DNA from: Frankiaceae bacterium | GTDB taxonomy: Bacteria > Actinomycetota > Actinomycetes > Mycobacteriales > SCTD01 | Assembly: GCA_026786045.1 (NCBI GenBank) | Contig: JAJAYV010000140.1 | Location: 1 to 6,653, forward strand | Direction of reading: 5' to 3' | Length of the DNA: 6,653 nt | Shown here: one piece after another, positions 1-4,499 of the stretch | How the letters are laid out: the number at the start of each line of letters is the position of its first letter | Numbering within the stretch: position 1 is the first letter of the stretch | The notes under the pieces: generated by a model | Database searches by the model: none | What the model saw: the letters and a program-made list of their open reading frames with translations, nothing else | Told to the model about the DNA's origin: nothing | Program-made: the position numbers and the translations under genes

Positions 1-89
1 GACTGCGGCTCGGCGTCGTCGACGGCCGGCTCGTCGGACCCGCAGCCGGCGAGCAGGAAGAGCGCCAAGAGCGCCGCGGCACGCCTCAT
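1..89 (-). CDS. Lipoprotein, N-terminal part (cut by window edge)
   Basis: Only the first 29 codons are visible; the gene continues past position 1. The start ATG lies at 89-87 and its first bases form an ATGA overlap with the stop of the metallophosphoesterase upstream, so translation is probably coupled. The visible protein begins with two arginines, a hydrophobic stretch of A and L (residues 4-14), then the lipobox LAGC with the cysteine at residue 16, followed by a polar, acidic stretch (GSDEPAVDDAEP). This is a classic type II signal peptide: the cysteine would be lipidated and the mature protein held on the outer face of the membrane. The acidic, proline-containing start of the mature part is typical of a flexible tether. 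Nothing of the functional domain is visible, so no role can be given. Confidence 0.72.
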   Translation of the reverse strand, partial: MRRAAALLALFLLAGCGSDEPAVDDAEPQ

Positions 90-901
90 GCCGGGCTGAG
101 CACGAGCACGGGGACCTCCGGGAGGACGGTGCGCACGGGCGCGATCGACGCGCCGACCCCGGGGGTCACGTACAGCCGCTCCTGCGCGAACCAGCCTGCG
201 CTGAAGCGGTTCCCGGTGCGCTCGCTGACGGTGTGCACCCCGCGGCCAAGCACGCGCACCTGCCCGCCGTGGGTGTGGCCGGCGAGTACGAGCTGCACGT
301 GCGGCGGCACGTCGAGCACGACGTCGGGGTTGTGGGTCAGCAGCACGACGGGGGCCCCGGCGGGCACACCGGCCAGCGCGCGCTCGACCGACGGGGTGCG
401 CTCCCAGAGATCGCTGACGCCGGCCACCCACAGCCGGCCGTCCAGCACGGGGACCGCCGACTCCTCCAGCACGGGCAGGCCCGCGGCTGTCAGCGCCCGG
501 CGGACGCGGTGGCCGCCGGCGTACCAGTCGTGGTTGCCCAGGACGCCGACGACGGGGGCGGCCTCGCGCAGGCCGGCCAGGACCTCGGCGACCTGCTCGG
601 GCTGGAGGTGGGTGCCGAGCCAGACGTCGGCGAGGTGGTCGCCGAGCAGGACCACGAGGTCGGGCCGGGCGTCGACGACCTGCTGCACGACCTGGCCCAG
701 CCGCCTCAGCCCGACGGCCGGGGCGCCGGCGTGCAGGTCGCCGACGACGGCGACGCGCAGCCCGTCCAGCTCGGCCGGCCAGCCGGGGACGGCGAGTGGT
801 ACGTCGCGGACCAGCAGCCGGCGGGGCTGCACGACGGTGGCGTGCGCGGCCAGGGCGGCCAGGGCGAGCCCGGTCAGCTGGGCGTAGCGGAGCGCGCGCA
901 C
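86..901 (-). CDS. Metallophosphoesterase, YkuE/YaeI type, membrane-anchored
   Basis: A 271-residue calcineurin-like phosphoesterase with all five metal-binding blocks in order: GDLH (residues 54-57), GD in LLGDHLAD (87-88), GNHD (122-125), the histidine of LLTHNPD (190) and GHTHGG (208-213). These residues bind a two-metal centre that hydrolyses phosphoesters. Residues 9-24 form an uncleaved-looking hydrophobic segment, so the catalytic domain probably sits outside the membrane. Known YkuE/YaeI relatives are extracytoplasmic; E. coli YaeI (LpxG) acts on UDP-diacylglucosamine, but an actinomycete has no lipid A, so the substrate here is unknown. The GTG start at 901 is supported by an in-frame TAG only four codons upstream and by homology-like extent. 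No Shine-Dalgarno sequence is visible; a TAGCCT box six bases upstream suggests a leaderless mRNA. A lipoprotein gene follows with an ATGA overlap. Confidence 0.9.
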   Translation of the reverse strand: MRALRYAQLTGLALAALAAHATVVQPRRLLVRDVPLAVPGWPAELDGLRVAVVGDLHAGAPAVGLRRLGQVVQQVVDARPDLVVLLGDHLADVWLGTHLQPEQVAEVLAGLREAAPVVGVLGNHDWYAGGHRVRRALTAAGLPVLEESAVPVLDGRLWVAGVSDLWERTPSVERALAGVPAGAPVVLLTHNPDVVLDVPPHVQLVLAGHTHGGQVRVLGRGVHTVSERTGNRFSAGWFAQERLYVTPGVGASIAPVRTVLPEVPVLVLSPA

Positions 902-907
902 GGCACG

Positions 908-913
908 AGGCTA
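908..913 (-). promoter_or_regulatory. Possible -10 box of the metallophosphoesterase operon
   Basis: The minus strand reads TAGCCT, a TANNNT hexamer, ending six bases before the GTG start. This is the spacing that puts the transcription start on or next to the start codon in leaderless actinobacterial mRNAs. No purine-rich Shine-Dalgarno sequence lies in the same interval and no clear -35 box is seen. The identical hexamer sits before the trehalose synthase gene. Confidence 0.35.
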
Positions 914-940
914 GATCAGCGTGCTCGCCGACCGCACCGC

Positions 941-1030
941 TCAGTCAAGAAGCGCCGACGGCACCAGCCGCACCGGGAACGGCAGCAGCACGTCGGCCGC
1001 CTGGTCCGCGACGACGTGCACCACGATCAT
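941..1030 (-). CDS. Possible small ORF, 29 codons
   Basis: ATG at 1030-1028 to TGA at 943-941 encodes MIVVHVVADQAADVLLPFP followed by VRLVPSALLD. Nearly every codon ends in G or C (the exceptions are two CTT codons near the end), as in the real genes around it, and a weak ribosome binding site (GGGGAA, six bases before the ATG) is present. The frame is also open upstream of the ATG for about 30 codons but holds no start there. The stop lies 39 bases before the metallophosphoesterase start on the same strand, so it could be a small protein gene or a leader ORF. In DNA of this GC content short open frames are common by chance, so this is a candidate only. I recognise no family. Confidence 0.25.
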   Translation of the reverse strand: MIVVHVVADQAADVLLPFPVRLVPSALLD

Positions 1031-1080
1031 CGGAAGTTCCCCAGTGGCGGGCTCCTGTGGATCTTCCGAAGACCGCCGGA

Positions 1081-1102
1081 CCCGTACGGGGCTCCGTACG
1101 GG
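1081..1102. repeat. Perfect 9-bp inverted repeat, 4-base spacer
   Basis: CCCGTACGG (1081-1089), GGCT, then CCGTACGGG (1094-1102). Each arm also contains the 8-bp palindrome CCGTACGG, so the site is two palindromes with centres 12 bp apart, a geometry that could suit a dimeric regulator bound twice on one helix face. As RNA it would form a strong hairpin on either strand, but no T-run follows, so it is not a standard terminator. Confidence 0.6.
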
Positions 1103-1132
1103 CGTGCAGTTCTGGGGTCAGCGGTGCGCGTG

Positions 1133-1172
1133 GCGCCTCGAGACCGCACGGAGGGCTCCGCACCTGAGGCGC
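1133..1172. repeat. Inverted repeat enclosing a second degenerate copy of the 1081 element
   Basis: GCGCCTC (1133-1139) and GAGGCGC (1166-1172) are perfect 7-bp arms. Between them CCGCACGG and GGCTCCGCAC (1144-1163) repeat, with T to C changes and a two-base insertion, the CCGTACGG and GGCTCCGTAC of 1082-1099. The inner CGGAG/CTCCG can also pair. This looks like an old tandem duplication or a structured leader. Confidence 0.45.
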
Positions 1173-1210
1173 GGCCAGCCGGAACCTGGAGCGGGACCGC
1201 GCGGAAGACA

Positions 1211-1233
1211 GGTCCGGACGTCTTGACCGGACC
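1211..1233. repeat. Perfect 7-bp inverted repeat, operator-like
   Basis: GGTCCGG (1211-1217), a 9-base spacer, and CCGGACC (1227-1233). Arm length and 16-bp centre-to-centre spacing resemble sites for dimeric helix-turn-helix repressors; it lies 66 bp before the start of the plus-strand gene, within or next to the likely promoter. A hairpin in the leader RNA is the alternative. Confidence 0.4.
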
Positions 1234-1277
1234 GCCGAGCAGGATCAGCCTCCGTCCAGGCCCGTCGAAGGGGCGGA

Positions 1278-1295
1278 CCCCGGAGCCCGGGGAGG
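1278..1295 (+). promoter_or_regulatory. Shine-Dalgarno sequence inside a small hairpin
   Basis: GGGGAGG (1289-1295) lies four bases before the GTG at 1300 and decides that start. Its first four G bases belong to the arm CCGGGG (1287-1292), which pairs perfectly with CCCCGG (1278-1283) across a three-base AGC loop. The ribosome binding site is therefore partly sequestered in the mRNA, which would lower or condition translation of the downstream gene. Confidence 0.5.
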
Positions 1296-1299
1296 CACC

Positions 1300-1626
1300 G
1301 TGCCAGCGTTCATCCAGATCATCGAGTGGTCGACGTCGCGCCTCGACGAGGTGATGGAGCTCGGCCGCTCCCGCCGCGACGAGATGGCGGAGGACGGTCC
1401 GGTCCGCCTGACCGTCACCGCCGAGCGGGACAAGCCCGGCCGGTTCCTGACGATCGTGGAGTTCCCGTCGTACGAGGCGGCGATGCGGACCTCCCACGAC
1501 CCCAAGACCGATGAGTTCGCCCGGACGATGGCCGAGCTGTGCGACGGCCCGCCCGTCTTCCACGACCTCGACGTCGTCGACACGATGATCCGTACGACGG
1601 GCGGCGAGCAGCGCCAGAAGGTCTGA
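1300..1626 (+). CDS. Small dimeric alpha/beta-barrel-like protein of unknown function
   Basis: A 108-residue protein starting at GTG with a good ribosome binding site (GGGGAGG, four bases upstream). The order of elements is that of a ferredoxin-like fold of the dimeric alpha/beta-barrel superfamily: a strand (residues 3-10, AFIQIIEW), a helix with many charged residues (13-31), a strand (35-42), a strand with FLTIVEFPSYEAAMRTSHDP (49-68), a helix (69-80, TDEFARTMAELC) and a closing strand (86-93, VFHDLDVV). Proteins of this kind include stress-response barrels, antibiotic-biosynthesis-type monooxygenases and many uncharacterised actinobacterial members; I see no residue that fixes a reaction. 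It is a single gene, convergent with thrC at a 15-bp gap, so it need not be related to it in function. The family call is by pattern, not alignment. Confidence 0.75.
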   Translation: MPAFIQIIEWSTSRLDEVMELGRSRRDEMAEDGPVRLTVTAERDKPGRFLTIVEFPSYEAAMRTSHDPKTDEFARTMAELCDGPPVFHDLDVVDTMIRTTGGEQRQKV

Positions 1627-1640
1627 GCAGCAGCCAGACC
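1620..1640. terminator. Weak hairpin between convergent genes
   Basis: GGTCTG (1620-1625) and CAGACC (1635-1640) form a six-base-pair stem with a nine-base loop over the stop codon of the plus-strand gene and just before the thrC stop. The position between convergent genes suits a bidirectional terminator, but the stem is short and no T-run follows on either strand. Confidence 0.25.
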
Positions 1641-1641
1641 G

Positions 1642-2901
1642 TTAGGCCAGGCCCGTCTTGGCGAACGCGCCGTACGACGGGGCGATGGTCGCGGTCGGGC
1701 CGACCTGGCCGGCCACCGCGTCGAGGGTCTTGAGCCCGTCGCCGGTGTTGTAGAGGACGGTCTCGGCGTCGGGGTCGATCTGGCCGCGCTCGAGCAGCTG
1801 CTGGAGCGTGGCCACGGTGACGCCGCCGGCGGTCTCGGCGAACAGCCCCTCGGTCGAGGCCAGCAGCCGGATGCCCGCGACGATCTGCTCGTCGGACACG
1901 TGGCCCATCGCCCCGCCGGTCCGGCGTACGGCGTCGAGGGCGTACGGCCCGTCGGCCGGGTTCCCGATCGCCAGCGACCGGGCGATGGTCGACGGCTTCA
2001 CCGGCTTCACGGCGTCCCAGCCGTTCTCGTACGCCGTGGCGATGGGCGAGCAGCCAGTGGCCTGCGCGCCGTAGACCTTCCAGTCCGACGCGTCGACCAG
2101 GCCGAGCTTGACCAGCTCGCCGAAGGCTTTGTCGACCTTGGTGAGCAGCGACCCGGACGCCATCGGGATCACGACCTGCGGCGGGATGCGCCAGCCGAGC
2201 TGCTCGGCGACCTCGTAGCCGAGCGTCTTGCTGCCCTCTGCGTAGTACGGCCGGACGTTGACGTTGACGAACGCCCAGTCCTCGTTCTCGGCGATCTCGC
2301 TGCAGAGCCGGTTGACGTCGTCGTAGGTGCCCTCGACCGCGACGAGCGTCTGGTCGTAGACGGCGGTCTGCACGACCTTGCCCTGCTCGAGGTCGTTCGG
2401 GATGAACACGACTGCGCGCAGGCCGGCCTGCGTCGCGTGGGCGGCCACCGAGTTGGCCAGGTTGCCGGTGGAGGCGCAGGACACGGTCGTGTAGCCGAAC
2501 GAGCGCGCGGCCGACAGCGCGACCGACACGACGCGGTCCTTGAAGGAGTGCGTCGGGTTGGCGCTGTCGTCCTTGACCCACAGCTTCTTCATGCCGAGGG
2601 CGGCGGCGAGGTTCTTCGCCTCGCGCAGCGGCGTCATGCCGGCGCCGAGGCTGACCCGGGTGGCCTCGTCCTGACCGGCCGGCAGCAGCCCGGCGTAGCG
2701 CCAGATGTTCTGCGGCCCGGCCTCGATCGAGGCGCGCGTGACCAGGCGCAGCTTGTCCTCGTCGTAGCCGATCTCGAGCGGCGCGAAGCACATCTCGCAC
2801 ACGTGGACCGGGGCGAGGGCCACCTCGTGGCCGCACTCGCGGCACATGAGGGCGCGGGCAGGACTGGTGGCGAAGGCGGCGGGGACCTCGATCGTCGTCA
2901 C
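1642..2901 (-). CDS. thrC: Threonine synthase-family PLP enzyme (ThrC, or a ThrC-like homocysteine synthase)
   Basis: A 419-residue fold-type II PLP enzyme. Near the N terminus are two cysteine pairs, CRECG (C20, C23) and CEMCF (C35, C38), a zinc-ribbon-like knuckle. The PLP lysine is K121 in HSFKDR, the phosphate-binding loop is STGNLANS (144-151), and the C-terminal part has NTGDGLKT (385-392), a threonine synthase signature. ThrC turns O-phosphohomoserine into threonine in the cytoplasm. The GTG start at 2901 is fixed by GAGGAG eight bases upstream (2915-2910). The leader carries a SAM-I riboswitch whose P1 helix includes part of that site, so translation should fall at high SAM. This is odd for a threonine gene and fits a methionine-pathway role, such as making homocysteine from O-phosphohomoserine; I recall a ThrC-related enzyme named MetM reported in Streptomyces with such activity, but cannot verify this here. 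No ThiS/MoaD-like sulfur carrier gene is next to it. Family certain, reaction less so. Confidence 0.9.
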   Translation of the reverse strand: MTTIEVPAAFATSPARALMCRECGHEVALAPVHVCEMCFAPLEIGYDEDKLRLVTRASIEAGPQNIWRYAGLLPAGQDEATRVSLGAGMTPLREAKNLAAALGMKKLWVKDDSANPTHSFKDRVVSVALSAARSFGYTTVSCASTGNLANSVAAHATQAGLRAVVFIPNDLEQGKVVQTAVYDQTLVAVEGTYDDVNRLCSEIAENEDWAFVNVNVRPYYAEGSKTLGYEVAEQLGWRIPPQVVIPMASGSLLTKVDKAFGELVKLGLVDASDWKVYGAQATGCSPIATAYENGWDAVKPVKPSTIARSLAIGNPADGPYALDAVRRTGGAMGHVSDEQIVAGIRLLASTEGLFAETAGGVTVATLQQLLERGQIDPDAETVLYNTGDGLKTLDAVAGQVGPTATIAPSYGAFAKTGLA

Positions 2902-2909
2902 GCGTGGAT

Positions 2910-2915
2910 CTCCTC
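2910..2915 (-). promoter_or_regulatory. thrC Shine-Dalgarno sequence, shared with riboswitch P1
   Basis: The minus strand reads GAGGAG, eight bases before the GTG at 2901. Its first three bases (2915-2913) are also the last three of the riboswitch P1 3' strand GAUGAG (2918-2913). Formation of P1 would therefore block access of the ribosome directly, without a separate expression platform. Confidence 0.75.
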
Positions 2916-3022
2916 ATCTTCCCCGCGCCGGACGTCGGCGCGGGACGGAAGTGGCACCTGGCGCGTTCGCGCTGGTTGCCGGGGCGTCATCGGGCCGTGT
3001 CCCTGGTGCCCCTCGGGATGAG
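2913..3022 (-). promoter_or_regulatory. SAM-I (S-box) riboswitch aptamer in the thrC leader
   Basis: Read on the minus strand from 3022, the 110-base element has the S-box core in order. P1 is CUCAUC (3022-3017) with GAUGAG (2918-2913). P2 has GGGGC and GCCCC arms, an AGGGA segment and the kink-turn side GAUGA (2991-2987). The conserved GGCAACC is at 2980-2974. P3 is GCGC-GAAC-GCGC (2972-2961) closed by CC/GG, followed by GGUGCC (2958-2953) and CUUCC. P4 is a perfect nine-base-pair stem CCCGCGCCG/CGGCGCGGG (2944-2936 with 2930-2922) with a five-base loop, and the 3' side is GGAAGAUGAG (2922-2913). These blocks match the SAM-I consensus closely. Only 11 bases separate the aptamer from the start codon, with no terminator or T-run, so control must act on translation by hiding the ribosome binding site. 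SAM-I elements known so far mostly switch genes off when SAM is bound. Confidence 0.95.
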
Positions 3023-3046
3023 CGGTGCTGTGCAGTTGTGGGGCCA

Positions 3047-3052
3047 AGTGTA
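3047..3052 (-). promoter_or_regulatory. Probable -10 box for the riboswitch-thrC transcript
   Basis: The minus strand reads TACACT, a TANNNT hexamer, 24 bases before the first base of the aptamer. A start about seven bases downstream, near 3040, would give a leader of roughly 140 bases containing the complete riboswitch. The -35 region at the right distance (GTCACG) matches TTGACA in only three of six bases. Confidence 0.4.
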
Positions 3053-3056
3053 GGGC

Positions 3057-3062
3057 TAGCCT
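3057..3062 (+). promoter_or_regulatory. Probable -10 box of otsA, leaderless
   Basis: TAGCCT ends eight bases before the GTG at 3071, a spacing expected of a leaderless transcript, and no Shine-Dalgarno sequence precedes that GTG. The box overlaps the 8-bp palindrome GGCTAGCC (3054-3061). It faces the thrC -10 box across only four bases, so both genes are unlikely to be initiated at once. Confidence 0.45.
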
Positions 3063-3070
3063 CCGCGAGC

Positions 3071-4477
3071 GTGACCGCCTCGTTGCTGCTCGCCTCCAAC
3101 CGGGGCCCGCTGTCGTACGACGAGGACGACCGGGGCGGGCTGGTCGGAAGGCGCGGCGGCGGGGGGCTGGTCTCCGCCGTCGGCGGTGCGTCCGAGGCCG
3201 GCCAGGCGCTGTGGGTCTGCGCGGCGCTCACCGACACCGACCGCCGCGCCGCCCGCGAGGCCGTGGGCGGCATGGTCGCCCCCGGGGTGCAGCTGCTCGA
3301 CATCGACCCGGTGGTGTTCGACCGCGCCTACAACGGCGTCGCCAACTCCACCCTGTGGTTCGTCTCGCACCTGCTCTACGCCACTGCCGAATCGCCGGTC
3401 TTCGACGCCCGCAGCCGGCGGGAGTGGCGCGCCTACCAGGAGTACGACGACGCGTTCGCTGCCGCACTGGCCGCCGCGGCGGCGCCCGGCGCGGCCGTGC
3501 TCGTGCAGGACTACCACCTGGCGCTCACTCCGCGGCAGCTGCGGGAGCGACGGCCGGACCTGCGCATCGGGCACTTCAGCCACACCCCCTGGGCCCCGCC
3601 GGAGTACTTCTGCCTGCTGCCCGACGACGTGGCGCGCGAGGTGCTGCTCGGGATGCTGGGCGCGGACGCCGTCGGCTTCCACTCCCCCCGGTGGGCCGAC
3701 GCCTTCGCACGCTGCTGCGTCGAGGTGCTCGGCGCGTCGTACGAGGGCGGGGTGCTGCAGCACGAGGGGCGCACGACCCGGGTCGGCGTGCACCCGCTCG
3801 GGATCGACGCCGGCGAGCTGCGCGAGCGGGCGGCGCAGGACGACGTGCAGTCGCGGCTGCCCGGGCTGCGCGAGCTGGTCGGCGACCGGCAGCTGCTGCT
3901 GCGCATCGACCGCACCGAGCTGTCGAAGAACATCGTGCGCGGGCTCGAGTCCTACCGCGAGCTGCTCCGCACCCGGCCGCAGTGGCGCGGACGGGTGGTG
4001 CACCTGGCCTTCGCCTACCCGTCGCGACACGACCTGCCGGACTACCGCGAGTACACCGGCGCGGTGCAGCGGGTCGCCCGCGAGGTCAACGAGGAGTTCG
4101 CGACCGAGGGCTGGGTGCCGGTGCACCTGGAGGTCCGCGACGACTACGCGCGCTCGCTGGCGGCCTACGCTCTGGCCGACGTGCTGCTCGTCAACCCGCT
4201 GCGCGACGGCATGAACCTCGTCGCCAAGGAGGGGCCGGTGCTGTCCGAGCGCGGGCTGTCCTTGGTGCTGTCGCGGCAGGCCGGCGCCGCCGACGAGCTC
4301 GGCGCGTGGTCGCAGCTGGTCAACCCCTTCGACGTCGGACAGACCGCCGAGGCGCTGCACGTCGCCCTGTCGGAGAGCGCCGAAGTGCGCTCGGCGCGGA
4401 CGGTGTCGCTCGCGGCGGCCGCCACCGCCCTGCCGCCGGCCGCCTGGCTCGCGGCGCAGCTCGCCGCCCTGCCTTAG
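3071..4477 (+). CDS. otsA: Trehalose-6-phosphate synthase (GT20 family)
   Basis: A 468-residue GT20 glycosyltransferase, near the usual OtsA length. It joins glucose from a nucleotide sugar to glucose-6-phosphate, giving trehalose-6-phosphate in the cytoplasm, a route to the osmoprotectant trehalose. Visible landmarks: SNRGP (9-13), a glycine-rich loop RRGGGGLVSAV (27-37), YNGVANSTLW (87-96), QDYHL (146-150), HFSHTP (168-173), GFHSP (202-206), HPLGID (241-246), donor-phosphate residues R281 and K286 in DRTELSK, the donor loop PLRDGMNLVAKE (376-387) and LVNPFD (416-421). The usual HDYHL histidine is Q146, and DRLDYSKG is DRTELSKN, marking a divergent subfamily; related pseudo-glycosyltransferases or glucosylglycerol-phosphate synthases cannot be excluded. 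The frame is open upstream to 2846, but that part covers the riboswitch and promoters; GTG 3071 sits four codons before the first core strand. No phosphatase (otsB) gene is in the window. Confidence 0.88.
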   Translation: MTASLLLASNRGPLSYDEDDRGGLVGRRGGGGLVSAVGGASEAGQALWVCAALTDTDRRAAREAVGGMVAPGVQLLDIDPVVFDRAYNGVANSTLWFVSHLLYATAESPVFDARSRREWRAYQEYDDAFAAALAAAAAPGAAVLVQDYHLALTPRQLRERRPDLRIGHFSHTPWAPPEYFCLLPDDVAREVLLGMLGADAVGFHSPRWADAFARCCVEVLGASYEGGVLQHEGRTTRVGVHPLGIDAGELRERAAQDDVQSRLPGLRELVGDRQLLLRIDRTELSKNIVRGLESYRELLRTRPQWRGRVVHLAFAYPSRHDLPDYREYTGAVQRVAREVNEEFATEGWVPVHLEVRDDYARSLAAYALADVLLVNPLRDGMNLVAKEGPVLSERGLSLVLSRQAGAADELGAWSQLVNPFDVGQTAEALHVALSESAEVRSARTVSLAAAATALPPAAWLAAQLAALP

Positions 4478-4486
4478 GTCGGGCCG

Positions 4487-4492
4487 TACGCT
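4487..4492 (+). promoter_or_regulatory. Possible -10 box of the Cdc48-like gene, leaderless
   Basis: TACGCT ends seven bases before the GTG at 4500, in the 22-bp gap after otsA. No Shine-Dalgarno sequence precedes this GTG. The gene may thus have its own leaderless promoter in addition to any read-through from otsA. No -35 box is evident inside the otsA end. Confidence 0.35.
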
Positions 4493-4499
4493 CCGCGGC

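Larger units (their letters stand above)
902..1299. other. Divergent intergenic region rich in inverted repeats
   Basis: About 400 bp separate two divergent genes. Apart from the 29-codon candidate ORF on the minus strand, no frame here looks coding. The half next to the plus-strand gene holds four perfect inverted repeats (1081-1102, 1133-1172, 1211-1233 and 1278-1292), two of which belong to an imperfectly duplicated block. A TTGACC at 1223-1228 could be a -35 box for the plus strand, but no good -10 box follows at the right distance. The region probably holds two promoters and operator or leader-RNA structures; which of these is DNA-level and which RNA-level cannot be told from sequence alone. 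Confidence 0.6.

Noticed and set aside
1081..1102. Rho-independent terminator
   Set aside because: The hairpin is strong but has no T-run on either side and does not follow a gene on either strand.
1223..1251. TTGACC as the -35 box of a promoter for the gene at 1300
   Set aside because: No TANNNT hexamer follows at 16-18 bases; GATCAG is too close and a poor match.
233..1354. 373-codon plus-strand frame across the metallophosphoesterase and intergenic region
   Set aside because: Antisense to a motif-complete metallophosphoesterase; rich in H, G, Q and R with no domain.
1027..1563. Minus-strand frames opposite the small barrel protein as a gene
   Set aside because: The plus-strand frame has a good ribosome binding site and a sensible fold pattern; the minus frames show only shadow composition.
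1415..2917. 500-codon minus-strand frame overlapping thrC
   Set aside because: It is a shifted reading of thrC, arginine-rich throughout, and lacks any motif, while the thrC frame has the PLP lysine and both binding loops.
2846..3070. An earlier start for otsA using the open frame from 2846
   Set aside because: This would add 75 residues encoded by the reverse complement of the riboswitch and the divergent promoters; GT20 proteins begin just before the SNR motif, which fits GTG 3071.
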